Assembly: GCA_964035545.1 (NCBI GenBank)
Contig: OZ037767.1
Coordinates: 237,001 to 301,000 of the forward strand
Length of the DNA stretch: 64,000 nucleotides
Source: Bugula neritina
Taxonomy: Eukaryota > Bryozoa > Gymnolaemata > Cheilostomatida > Bugulidae
Reading direction: 5' to 3'
Both the position numbers and the translations under genes were made by a program. Positions 1 through 11,583 of this stretch are shown one piece after another. How positions within the stretch are numbered: the first letter of the stretch is position 1; every line of letters starts with the position of its first letter. The notes below the pieces were generated by a model. The model was not told the DNA's origin. It was given only the letters and a program-made list of their open reading frames with translations, and did no database searches.

Positions 1-372
1 ACTCCGTCCATGTTGGCTCCTTTTCCTCCACCATTTTGTCTCCTGATACCTTTTCAACCTCCATTAGCCTTGATTCCAAATGTTGCCAATTTCAATTCAA
101 CACATTACAATTAAAATGACTTCCAAAAGCTTCCAGAGATAAAGCTGTGAAAAGCTTGAAAACTAGCCCAATATTTCTTTATACTTCTAGATGCGGTAAC
201 AAATTGTATTTATAATAAATAATACATATATAATAGTTATACCATAAAAGTTTCACAGAGCTCGATTTTTAGCCATCACTAAGGTTGAATTTTCAAGTTA
301 CACATAATTTTATTAAACTATATGTATTGCTGTACTGTAGAATTTACAGTCTATTCAAAATAATAAGCTAAA

Positions 373-498
373 ATGAAATATGAATTGATAAGAGACTATC
401 AAGATATTACCTTGCAATACGATCAGAAAGCCACTTGTTTCCCTTCAACTCACTACATTTGTAAACACAATCCAACAGACATTATGGTTATAAAGCAG
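373..498 (+). CDS. Possible exon of an unrecognised gene
   Basis: An ATG in AAAATGA context opens 42 codons (MKYELIRDYQDITLQYDQ and onward) that end at a good donor, CAG|gtgaga, at 498. The composition looks more protein-like than the surrounding AT-rich DNA. I see no partner exon on the plus strand in this window and recognise no family. It may be a chance ORF. Confidence 0.2.
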
Positions 499-855
499 GT
501 GAGAGTAAATCAATACAATTTAAATACTCAAGTGTATTTTTTCATAAAAAATAGTGATTTATAGAGATTTATGGATGCAGCTTTTCCGTTTCAACTCAAT
601 TCACCATTCATAATGGCCATTGAAAAGACTTGTGTGTATGGTTGTGTGGCAAGCTACGCTCTCTGCTCAATATATATATATGTATTATATTATTATTTAG
701 AGTTTATCTCCTCAGCCAGAGCTGTATGTGTATTGGTAGTAGACATTACACTTTCCTACACTAACTTGACTGTACACTTCACTAGACACTATACTGACTA
801 TATCAGTGTGAAATGTATACTTAAATTGACGACAAAATATAATAATATATAGAAA

Positions 856-861
856 TTTATT
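856..861 (-). promoter_or_regulatory. Poly(A) signal for DNAI4
   Basis: AATAAA on the minus strand about 160 bases past the DNAI4 stop; the nearest canonical hexamer in the right orientation. Confidence 0.5.
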
Positions 862-1022
862 TTCATCACATTTTGAACAAATCACGTCATATCAAGATAA
901 ATAATATTGAATAGAGCAGCCGAGTGTTGAATCTGGATGGACTGAGCTGAATTATGTACAATGTTGATGGAGAAGTTAGGGTGGGTAGAGAGCAGCCCCT
1001 ACACCTATACTAGGTCCTCTGT

Positions 1023-4000
1023 CTATGTAGCTTCAGCCTGAGATCCCGAGTTCTCTGCCTGATCTTCTGCGGGCGCAGACTCCTCCTCCTGAAGTTGAGT
1101 TGCTAAAGACGCTGCGACTATCTTGTTGAGAACTTCTTCCTGATTGGCTAGTTTTGCTGGCATTCCCTTTAGCTGATACACCATCACCTAAACATGTCAC
1201 ATATACCATAGACATCTAGTTGTAGTAACATATACGATAGACATCTAGTTGTAGTAACATATACCATAGACATCTAGTTGTAGTAACATATACCATAGAC
1301 ATCTAGTTGTAGTAACATATACCATAGACATCTAGTCGTAGTAACATATAATAATCATAGACAGCTAGTTGCAGCACATTGCACGAGGTCACAACCCCAT
1401 AGAATATGCTATATCAACAAGAGGATAAGCTGACCTGGCCGGTGCTGTCCCCGACGAGGATAGACTCTGAGTTGGACGCGAAAGTAATGTTAGTCATCTT
1501 CGGTCCCGACGAGGAAACAGATATCAGAGGATCTAATGTGCTCTGAGCCAAGTCCCACACCTGTATCAGGTAACATGAGTTCTACAGTATACTATTGACC
1601 TCTGCAGTATACCACTGACCTCTACAGCATATTACTGACCTCTACAGTATACTACTGACCTCTACGGCATACTACTGACCTCTACGGCATAGTCATTGAC
1701 ACAGGCAAACACAGTGGAGCAGTATGGGGACCAGCACACGTCGTTCACACTTTTAGTAGAAGAGATGAAAGTGAGAATAGGCCTCAGTCTATCATGGCGC
1801 CACAGTCTACAAAATAGCATGGGATCATTGATTAAAGACAGACTGATATATAAATAGTAAGGGCGAGCTCTGAGCTCTGTAAACACGAGTAACCGACTTC
1901 AACATAGAACCTGGTCACATTCTAAGTTCTTAGAACTACTACATTTACTCTGACACATCATCCAACACAATGCATGTAAAGTAGGAGTATTCTAGAAGCT
2001 TCACCTGATACTCCAGTCAGCTGAGCAGCTCAGGAAGAGATTCTTACAAAATGGAGACCATCTGAGCGAGTAAACGGGTCCGCCGTGACCTTCAAATGTG
2101 TCTAAATACTGTTCGTTGTACGAGCAGGAACACTTGTGTATATATCCCTCCTCTGTACCTGCTATGTACCTACAATATACCTGCTATGTACCTACAGTAT
2201 ACCTGCTATGTACCTACAGTATACCTGCTATGTACCTACAATATACCTGCTATGTACCTACAATATACCTGCTATGTACCTACAATATACCTGCTATGTA
2301 CCTACAGTATACCTGCTATGTACCTACAATATACCTGCAGTATACCTGCTATGTACCTACAATATACCTGCTATGTACCTACAATATACCTGCTATGTAC
2401 CTACAATATACCTGCTATGTACCTACAGTATACCTGCTATGTACCTACAATATACCTGCAGTATACCTGCTATGTACCTACAATATACCTGCTATGTACC
2501 TACAATATACCTGCTATATACCTACAGTATACCTGCTATGTACCTACAGTATACCTGCTATGTACTACAATTTACCTGCTATGTACCTACAATGTACCTG
2601 CTAGGTATCCAAACTAATAGAAACTCTAAGAATATTCAGATTAACAACAAATACAACTCTTACTCTACAATAGCATTGAGCTCTACTAACATTATAGGAT
2701 CTTCTTCACTAAAGGAGAAGCAGTAACCACCAGCTAGTCTAGATATCAAAGCATCTCCTTTCTTTTCACTCTTGACTTTTCCCCCTACGTGTTGCTTCAG
2801 TTGAACTCTTTTCAGTTTGATCAGATCAGCACACTCAAAGCCTTTCCTATAAGCAGCAGAAACTGAATATAACTAATCACAGCCTCTGTAGACCACAGGC
2901 CCTGTAGACCACACCCCTTGTAGACCACAGGCCCTGTAGACCACATCCCTTGTAGACCACAGGCCCTGTAGACAGTATGTTTAGTATAATGTAGTGTGAC
3001 ACGTAGATAACATGACATCATATCCATTAAACATGGAATGCATTACTTGTATTAGCAACTCATGTTACTTCATAAATCTAGTTCGTATTATTTTACCAGG
3101 ACTGTAGGGAGTTAGTGGGAATGTAGTTTTATGGTGGTACGAGATGGGGTTGAATTTGGAAAAATTATGTAGACACAGTTGTTTGTATTGCAGGGTGATA
3201 AATACTTACCATCTTATCCACATGAATGAAATAGAAGCAAAGTTATAGGAAAATAATATTTGTGAAATACATCTATTTCTATTTCATACTAATGTCACAA
3301 GTTACAATATTGTTTATTTTACATGAAAACAAGTTCAATGTTTAAATAAAGCATAATTCTCAGTACCTCCAGTACAAGAGAGTAGACGTACCTGATAGTC
3401 TATTAAACTACCTCCAGTACAAGAGAGTAGACGTACCTGATAATCCACTAAACTACCTCCAGTACAAGAGAGTAGACGTACCTGATAGTCTACTAAACTA
3501 CCTCCAGTACAAGAGAGTAGACGTACCTGATAATCCACTAAACTACCTCCAGTACAAGAGAGTAGACGTACCTGATAGTTTACTAAACTACCTCCAGTAC
3601 AAGAGAGTAGACGTACCTGATAATCCACTAAACTACCTCCAGTACAAGAGAGTAGACGTACCTGATAATCCACTAAACTACCTCCAGTACAAGAGAGTAG
3701 ACGTACCTAATAGTCCACTGACACACTCTCCCGTCTGCAGAGATGGAAATTAGAACTTCCTGGTTTTGTGATGGATCGTCACCTGACAAAGAGTATATAT
3801 TTATATATGGCATACATAGTATATTATACACAGAGAGTATATATATTATATATAACATACACAGTATATTATACACAGAGTATATATTACATATACTATA
3901 CGCAGTATACTATACACACAGAGTATATATATTATAAAGCTATAACTCACCCTTCCCCTTCTCTTTCTCAATCCACTTTAGCTGCCATATTGGCGCCGTG

Positions 4001-7000
4001 TGCCGATGGTTGTTCTCGAACGTGTCAAGGACGGGGTCAGACTCGGAGACCTTGACATTGTAGACTGCTATGGTGCCGTCATACAACCCCACGGCTAGCA
4101 GGTTGGGGTTAGTGCTAGAGAAGTCCATGGCAGTCACACCAACCTCGCTGTGAAATACTCTGCAATGGACGTGTCACCATGTAATATCACATCTAGATAC
4201 ATTGTACATTACACTAAGTGTGTGTGTGGCCAGGTAATATCACATCTAGGTACATTGTACATTACACTAAGTGTGTGTGTGGCCAGGTAATATCACATCT
4301 AGGTACATTGTACATTACACTAAGTGTGTGTGTGGCCAGGTAATATCACATCTAGGTACATTGTACATTACACTAAGTGTGTGTGTGGCCAGGTAATATC
4401 ACATCTAGGTACATTGTACATTACACTAAGGGTGTGTGTGTGGCCAGGTAACACTATAGCTATTAGTAACATAGTATCTGTCTGGTGAGAAGTACCTTTC
4501 TGGATAGTCTGGGTTCTTAAGGGACCAACAGGCTACCAGCCCTCCTTTCTGGTTGACAAACTCAAACTGTCCGTAGCCAAAAGCTATGAGGTCAGGGTTG
4601 GTGCGATTCCACGCGGAGCAACTTGCGTTCTTTCCTGTCAGATAATACAGTATAACATATACAATATACAGTATATAATACAGTATAACATGTACAATAT
4701 ACAGTATATAATACAGTATAACATATACAATATACAGTATATAATACAGTATAACATGTACAATATACAGTATATAATACAGTACAACATATACAATATA
4801 CAGTATGTAATACAGTATAACATATACAATATACAGTATATAATACAGTGTAACATATACAATATACAGTATATAATACAGTATAATGCATAGTCTTAGG
4901 ACCTACCTTTAGTAAGGGGGCAGAGATAGCACCACAACCTCTCTAAGTTAGGACCTTGAGAAGTCTGGGTAATGGATGGCTCAACCAGAGCAGAAGTGGT
5001 GGCTGGGTGTGGATTAGCACCATCAGCTGGAGTTACTTCCTCTTGCTAGAGTATTGTGCAGAGTAAGTTGATATAGTGTTAGTACAGAGTAAGTTGATAT
5101 AGTGTTAGTACAGAGTAAGTTGATATAGTGTTAGTACAGAGTATGTTGATATAGTGTTAGTACAGAGTATGTTGATGTGTAGTGTTAGTACAGAGTAAGT
5201 TGATATAGTGTTAGTACAGAGTATGTTGATATAGTGTTAGTACAGAGTAAGTTGATATAGTGTTAGTACAGAGTATGTTGATGTAGTGTTAGTACAGAGT
5301 AAGTTGATATAGTGTTAGTACAGAGTAAGTTGATGTAGTGTTAGTATTATACAATGTAACACAGTAGCCTACCTGGGTGGATATGCAGGGTTCAAACCCT
5401 CTATAGTGGGCTAGTTTCTCCTGATACGTGTTCAGATTTATAACTCTCTCCATCATAAATAAGTTGTTTTTAAAACTGTCGGACTTCAAAACCTGGAAAT
5501 ATAAATTATGCATTAAATAAACTCGACTGAAATATATACCTCAGTGAGTATAACAATATATATTCTGTAGATCTCAATGAGTATAACAGTATATATTCTG
5601 TAGATCTCAATGAGTATAACAGTATATATTCTGTAGATCTCAGTGAGTATAACAATATATATTCTGTAGATCTCAATGAGTATAACAGTATATATTCTGT
5701 AGATCTCAATGAGTATAACAGAATATATTCTGTAGATCTCAATGAGTATAACAGTATATATTCTGTAGATCTCAATGAGTATAACAGTATATATTCTGTA
5801 GATCTCAGTGAGTATAACAGTATATATTCTGTAGATCTCAATGAGTATAACAGGATATATTCTGTAGATCTCAATGAATGTACCTTCTCATTCCTCTTAG
5901 CCTGTAGCTGCTGTTCTCCCTCCTCAGATGGCTCGGTAGAAGGGTGTCCCATCATTCCACCGGGTATTGACTGTGAAGAACCCAGGACGGTGTTAGATTC
6001 TTCTACTATTTTACTTATCATCGTACCTGAAACAGCAAGTACCCACTCATTACTATAGAGAGATACATGACTCACTCATTACTATAGAGAGATACATGAC
6101 TCACTCATTACTATAGAGAGATACATGACTCACTCATTACTATAGAGATACATGACTCACTCATTACTATAGAGATACATGACTCACTCATTACTATAGA
6201 GATACATGACTCACTCATTACTATAGAGAGATACATGACTCACTCATTACTGTAGAGATACATGACTCACTCATTACTATAGAGATACATGACTCACTCA
6301 TTACTCTAGAGATACATGACTCACCCATTACTATAGAGAGATACATGACTCACTCATTACTGTAGAGATACATGATTCACTCATTACTATAGAGATATAT
6401 GACTCACTCACTACTATAGAGATATATGACTCACTCATTACTATAGAGAGATACATGACTCACTCATTACTATAGAGAGATACATGACTCACCCATTGCT
6501 GTGGAAGTTGTGTGTAAACTTCTTTTAATGTGACTCATGTTGCTCGTGAGAGACATATTTTTAGCAGCAGATGCGGCAGCACCTTCCTCTTGCTGTCCGC
6601 TGCCAGGTCTAGCTGCAACTTGAATATCCCCTGTAAGTTGCAGATAAGGTATGTAGGTTACAGATAAGGTAGGTTACAGATAAGGTAGGTTACAGATAAG
6701 GTAAGTTACAGATAAGGTAGGTTACAGATAAGGTAGGTTACAGATAAGGTAGGTTATAGATAAGGTAGGTTACAGATAAGGTAAGTTACAGATAAGGTAG
6801 GTTACAAATAAGGTAGGTTACAGATAAGGTAGGTTATAGATAAGGTAGGTTACAAATAAGGTAGGTTACAGATAGGGTAGGTTACCCTGTTTGTTGGGGT
6901 TTGCTGCCTCTTCCAGCTGCTGAGTTAGCTCATACGTGTCGTACATGTCCCAGTTGGTGGCCATCAGCGCAATGTCATTGTGACCAATCTTATCTAAAAC

Positions 7001-8834
7001 ATCATTGGCTACCAGTAACATCTGTGATATCATTGGCTACGTATCAGTAATACTTCATCATGCGGCATACTTAATGTCATTACACAAAAGTGATACAGAG
7101 TAAAGTGTGGAGAACCTGTCTGAACAGCCTTGAGTTTTGGAGGGTGATTGAAGGTCATCATTCCTCTCTCTGTGTAGAGGTCATTGCCGACTCGATTCTT
7201 GCACAACTCATCGTACTTCTCATTGCGTTCCTTTATACTCTTAGTTTCCGGCTCTTCCGTGGAATGGCAGGTTCCGTTAATGTCGAGCAGCCATATTGTG
7301 GAGGTTTCCTTGAAAACCAACAAATCATATATATTACACTACATAATAGGTATATTATACAATATATCCTGTATATTATACACATATTCTGTATATTATA
7401 CACAGAGACTATATATTATACTACATATTATATATTATACACAGAGACTATATATTATACTACATATTATATATTATACACAGAGACTATATAGTATACT
7501 ACATATTATATATTATACACAGAGACTATATATTATACTACATATTATATATTATACACAGAGACTATATATTATACTACATATTATATATTATACACAG
7601 AGACTATATATTATACTACATATTATACATTATACAAAGATACTATATATTATACTACATATTATATATTATACACAGAGACTATATATTATACTACATA
7701 TTATATATTATACACAGAGACTATATATTATACTACATATTATACATTATACAAAGATACTATATATTATACTACATATTATATATTATACACAGAGACT
7801 ATATATTATACTACATATTATACATTATACAAAGATACTATATATTATACTACATATTATATATTATACACAGAGACTATATATTATACTACATATTATA
7901 TATTATACAAAGAGACTATATATTATACTACATATTATACATTATACAAAGAGACTATATATTATACTACATATTATATATTATACAAAGAGACTATATA
8001 TTATACTACATATTATATATTATACACAGAGACTATATATTATACTACATATTATACATTATACAAAGAGACTATATATTATACTACATATTATACATTA
8101 TACAAAGAGACTATATATTATACTACATATTATATATTATACAAAGATACTATATATTATACTACATATTATATATTATACAAAGATACTATATATTATA
8201 CTACATATTATATATTATACAAAGATACTATATATTATACCGTCAAAACCAGAGTCACTTCTTTCTCTAGATCTGACTCTGTTAAGTCTTCCTTTGGCTC
8301 CTCTTTCTGAATTTGCCCCCAAGTAGATAAATCCTTAGGAGCTGCCGCAGGTGCTGTGACAGCGTGATGTGATCCTCCGTCAGCTGCTGCCTCGTCGCTC
8401 ACAGATATTGTGTCAGAGTCACTCGCTGCCCCTGACGCAGAGAACACAGACCTGGTAAATGGGCCGCCACCAAACATCGTGCTGGCATTAACTGTTCCCT
8501 GATAAATGGATGCCTGAGACTGCAGGTCAGTTGGAGTTCCAGCTTGACTACCCTGATCAACGAGCAGATTACTTTGATTTTTCCGAACTTGAGCTGGGTT
8601 GAGAAAAAGTAAAGGCTGGGGAGTAACATCTTTACCAGTTTCTTGGTCTATTACAGACACAGGTGGTTTGTATGTAGTGTGAGCTTCGGCTACATTTCTA
8701 CCGCTTCGGGACGAAGACAGAGCTGTTCTAGAAGCGTGTACACTCCCGGTACCTCCGAATTTACTTCGACTAACAGTGGATTGAGCTCCTGCATGGTGCG
8801 ATCGTTTACTGGTCACACTAGCATTAACAGGCAT
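1023..8834 (-). CDS. DNAI4: Dynein axonemal intermediate chain 4 (WDR78), 15 exons
   Basis: Seen: exons at 8241-8834, 7116-7308, 6886-6993, 6493-6630, 5884-6026, 5373-5492, 4907-5045, 4496-4634, 3951-4159, 3707-3782, 2687-2846, 2005-2150, 1686-1806, 1435-1560 and 1023-1187 keep one frame (about 858 aa) through GT-AG junctions. The Ser/Thr-rich N-terminus carries DQETGKDVTPQPL, followed by TIWLLDI and GNDLYTERGMMTFN, then VMERVINLNTYQ. A C-terminal WD40 propeller includes AVGLYDGTIAVYNV, SISADGRVCQW and VGDSTGQVMVYQLK. Known: these blocks and the length match WDR78/DNAI4, an intermediate chain of inner-arm dynein f/I1 needed for ciliary motility. The start is the ATG at 8834. Odd: the junction between exons 11 and 12 is uncertain, because the canonical sites drop about four residues of the family motif before EGYIHKC. 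Nearly every intron is one tandem array. Confidence 0.93.
1206..1350. repeat. 29-bp minisatellite, DNAI4 intron 14
   Basis: About five copies of a unit containing acatctagttgtagtaaca. The array ends about ten bases from the acceptor of the last exon. Confidence 0.9.
1572..1691. repeat. 20-bp array copying the exon 13 donor, DNAI4 intron 13
   Basis: On the coding strand the unit is TATGCCgtagaggtcagtag with variants. Its first six bases equal the last six bases of exon 13 (ending at 1686), followed by that exon's donor gtagag. About five to six copies are present. Confidence 0.9.
2150..2607. repeat. About 20-bp minisatellite, DNAI4 intron 11
   Basis: Repeats of tacctgctatgtacctacaa fill the intron next to the exon 12 acceptor. 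On the coding strand each unit has a cag|gta string like the acceptor itself. Open frames on both strands here come only from the repeat. Confidence 0.9.
2883..2975. repeat. Short array in DNAI4 intron 10
   Basis: About three 32-bp copies containing ccctgtagaccaca. The rest of this intron, 2976-3360, holds no recognisable feature. Confidence 0.8.
3362..3706. repeat. 45-bp array copying the exon 10 end and donor, DNAI4 intron 10
   Basis: Seven to eight copies. On the coding strand each holds GTGGAYTATCAGgtacgt, close to exon 10's own end GTGGACTATTAGgtacgt, so each copy is a potential 5' splice site. Confidence 0.92.
3793..3945. repeat. AT-rich array, DNAI4 intron 9
   Basis: Imperfect units based on acacagagtatatat fill the intron between exons 9 and 10. 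Confidence 0.75.
4176..4450. repeat. 53-bp minisatellite, DNAI4 intron 8
   Basis: Five near-identical copies containing ggccaggtaatatcacatct. Confidence 0.9.
4640..4886. repeat. 34-bp minisatellite, DNAI4 intron 7
   Basis: About seven copies of a unit with cagtataacatatacaatat, starting six bases from the exon 8 acceptor. Confidence 0.9.
5055..5345. repeat. 26-bp minisatellite, DNAI4 intron 6
   Basis: About eleven copies with gagtaagttgatatagtg fill the intron between exons 6 and 7. Confidence 0.9.
5539..5875. repeat. 33-bp minisatellite, DNAI4 intron 5
   Basis: About ten copies containing gatctcaatgagtataaca. The period is a multiple of three and the frame running on from exon 5 stays open across the whole array, encoding SLRSTEYILLY repeats if unspliced. 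Confidence 0.92.
6046..6492. repeat. 25-29-bp array copying the exon 4 donor, DNAI4 intron 4
   Basis: On the coding strand the unit begins gtgagtcatgtatctc and is preceded by AATGA, like the true junction AATGG|gtgagtcatg at 6493. About sixteen copies. Confidence 0.92.
6631..6885. repeat. 16-bp array copying the exon 3 donor, DNAI4 intron 3
   Basis: On the coding strand the intron starts gtaaccta and is built from about fifteen copies of gtaacctaccttatct, right up to the acceptor aacttacag. Confidence 0.93.
7322..8240. repeat. 39-bp minisatellite, DNAI4 intron 1
   Basis: About 22 copies containing actatatattatactacat, running from the exon 1 donor nearly to exon 2. The long plus-strand reading frame here (YIILHIIYYTQRL repeats) is an artefact of the 39-bp period. 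Confidence 0.93.
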
Positions 8835-9703
8835 GGTGCTATACTTGCTACTTGACCCTCAAAAGTCAAAATAGTGACATGCCTTAACAATAATAATAAG
8901 AAAAATTGATATGGTTATTTTCTCACTTCAGTCACGTCAAAGAGCTTTTAACTTGTTGTTATGGAGATTGCGCATCTTGCGTTTCCGCTTTATAAATATA
9001 GTCTTGACAAAGATTTTCAAACTCGAAAATACAATTGGTTCAAGCTCCCCGCGAAGGATTCAATTCTTTGTTAATAATGGTTTTGGGCTAAGAACTTCTT
9101 TTCGCACCTTTTAATCGTAAAGTTACAGACAAATTCTCAATTTGAATATTTCAAGTATTAGTATAGTCGTAATCAAAGTAGTGGCGATTATCATTCATGA
9201 ACTAATATGTAAAATAAAAATGTAAGCAGAGCAATAAAGACAATCATTAAACTGATATGACTTTTTAATATTTTCTTATTACGTTAATTAACTACTAGAA
9301 GTAGTTTTAGTTGTATCATACTTCAGAATTATTTAAACTTTAATAATCATATCATAATGATATTCATAATGATGATCATATTCATATTGATATTGTCGAT
9401 ATTCATATTGATAATCAGTGTCACTAATAGTAATAATAGTCAGTATTCATTAGAATAACCTAGATCATAATAAATAAGTAATTATCAGTATGAATATTAT
9501 TTTATGTAATAATTCGCAGTTGTTATTAACTATAACATTATGATTAATTTTAAGTCTTGACTCTCGACAGCTGATGGTGATGCTGATAGTGATAGGCTGA
9601 GCATAAAAATTGCTTGTGTGATAAATAAAATTAGATTATATAAATGTTTAAATGTCTATAATTTGTTTTGCAATACTAATTTATTAAAAATGAATCGTTA
9701 AAT
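8835..9703. other. AT-rich intergenic DNA upstream of DNAI4
   Basis: No coding exon, tRNA or tandem array seen. It should hold the DNAI4 promoter and 5' UTR. The plus-strand frame at 8911-9114 has no splice or similarity support. Confidence 0.6.
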
Positions 9704-9710
9704 GTTTTTT

Positions 9711-10166
9711 GGGTTACTGTCGTTTCCTACACAAGTCATTTCGTATACAAAATGAAAATGGTCGTTTCGTACACAAACTGCTATCCATTTCGTACCCAAA
9801 ATGAATAATCAATTAATCCACCGGACAACCACTTGAAAGTTGAATAATACTAGAATACTAGTTTACTTATTTATTGCATCCGATGTCGACTATTAATCAA
9901 TGTTTTGTATTAATCTATTATCTATTATGATAAAATTAAATGCGCTGATATTTATTTTTAAAGGATTGAAAATCATTATTGAACACGCTGCAATTTTTTT
10001 TATATTTTGATCAATGCTAATGTCTTATATTAATCTGTTTTTGCTGTACTACTCATACATCAAATAAATATAAAAAATGTGTGTTTTATTTCATTTATAT
10101 TGATGTGTACGAAATGACCTGAGAAAGTGAGTACGAAACGACTTGTGTACGAAATGACCTGCATCC
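9711..10166. mobile_element. Nonautonomous inverted-repeat element (MITE), 456 bp
   Basis: Terminal inverted repeats of about 60 bp, each holding two or three copies of a gtcatttcgtacacaag motif in opposite orientation at the two ends. A 7-bp direct repeat, gtttttt, flanks it (9704-9710 and 10167-10173), a plausible though low-complexity target-site duplication. No coding capacity. Confidence 0.75.
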
Positions 10167-10173
10167 GTTTTTT

Positions 10174-11311
10174 TATGATGCAATCGGTGAATCACTGATA
10201 ATTATAATAAATATCTATATAATAATTAATTAATACAACCATAAGTCTATAATAATAATATTATTAATTATAACTATAATAAAAGTAATATGTCAAATTG
10301 TCACAATGCTGTAACTGTTAGTTGAGCTGTTCAAGTTTAAGCAACCTTCACTCCTTGGCTTAAGTAACTGTTTTTTATTTTTAGTATTGCCCTTGCAGCT
10401 ACTATCAAAATCTTAGACACATAAGAGCTTAGTATAGGCTATAGTGAGTAGAAGTTTAGAATTGAAATCAATTTAATTATAATATATTCTCAGTTCTCAC
10501 TTTGTATTTATTTTAATGGAAACATTAATATCATTGAATTGTGAATAATAATGAATACTGACAATAAAATAGTTATTGTTTGTGCAAATATGTTTAATAT
10601 AAAAATTCTATTGGTTATTTATTGTAAATTTAGCACAATTAACCATGTTTACCCTAAAGTCGTAAGTATCCAGCTGTTTTTTGCATTCAATCCACAGCTA
10701 TCTCAAAGCTTTTTATATGTACCAAAAGCAATGATGTCATAACTCCAATTACAGCAGACCCACAATCCTAAATTTTTAACAGTTATATTACAAGTATTTA
10801 AAAAATTATTTATAATAATATATTCTTATTTGCCATAATTATAGTCATCGATTGAATATAATTTTATTGATAGTTGATATTCCTGTATTAAAATACCAAT
10901 AGTTTCTCATATTCGTAGTGATAATTTAATGGTGATCATAATTATAGCTCTTTTATGCTAGTGGTAATGTTCTCTATGCTTGAGTATATATTTTAATACT
11001 ATTTGACATATTGGTAGTAATGCTTGCGCTCCTAACACTTACAGTAACAGTTGCACCTAGTACACTGATTCTACCACAATTACTTGCATGTGTAGCAGCT
11101 GGTAGAAGCACCTTGTTATAGTTAGTAGTCTAGTTATAGTTATAGTCTAGTAGTTTGAAATTACTTTTTGCTATTTGTTGGTAAAATATGTTTTAGATGT
11201 GCCAACAATAGTAGTGGCTAGTAGTCAAGCAGACAATAGCAGTGGCTAGTAGTCAAGCAGACAATAGCAGTGACTAGTAGTCAAGCAGACAAGGGAATCT
11301 CCAACTTGAGA
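10174..11311. other. AT-rich intergenic DNA upstream of XXYLT1
   Basis: No exon supported. At 11213-11290 lie three copies of a 31-bp unit with ggctagtagtcaagcagaca, ending about 20 bases before the XXYLT1 start codon, so they lie in its 5' UTR or promoter. Confidence 0.6.
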
Positions 11312-11488
11312 ATGCAAGTTCATCTGTTGGCGTTGAGTGTTCTAGTCATGTCATTTCCTCGTATACAATCTTCAAATCATTGTGAGAATACTTCACTGTT
11401 ACTCTTTACTGCCTTATCTGATGATCTAGGTTTTAATATATAAATGAATTTATATATAGATAACTATATATAGTTATCTATATGTATA

Positions 11489-11583
<95 letters not shown>

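Noticed and set aside
7184-8326. 380-codon plus-strand frame
   Set aside because: It reads the 39-bp array in DNAI4 intron 1 antisense; the real coding strand is minus.
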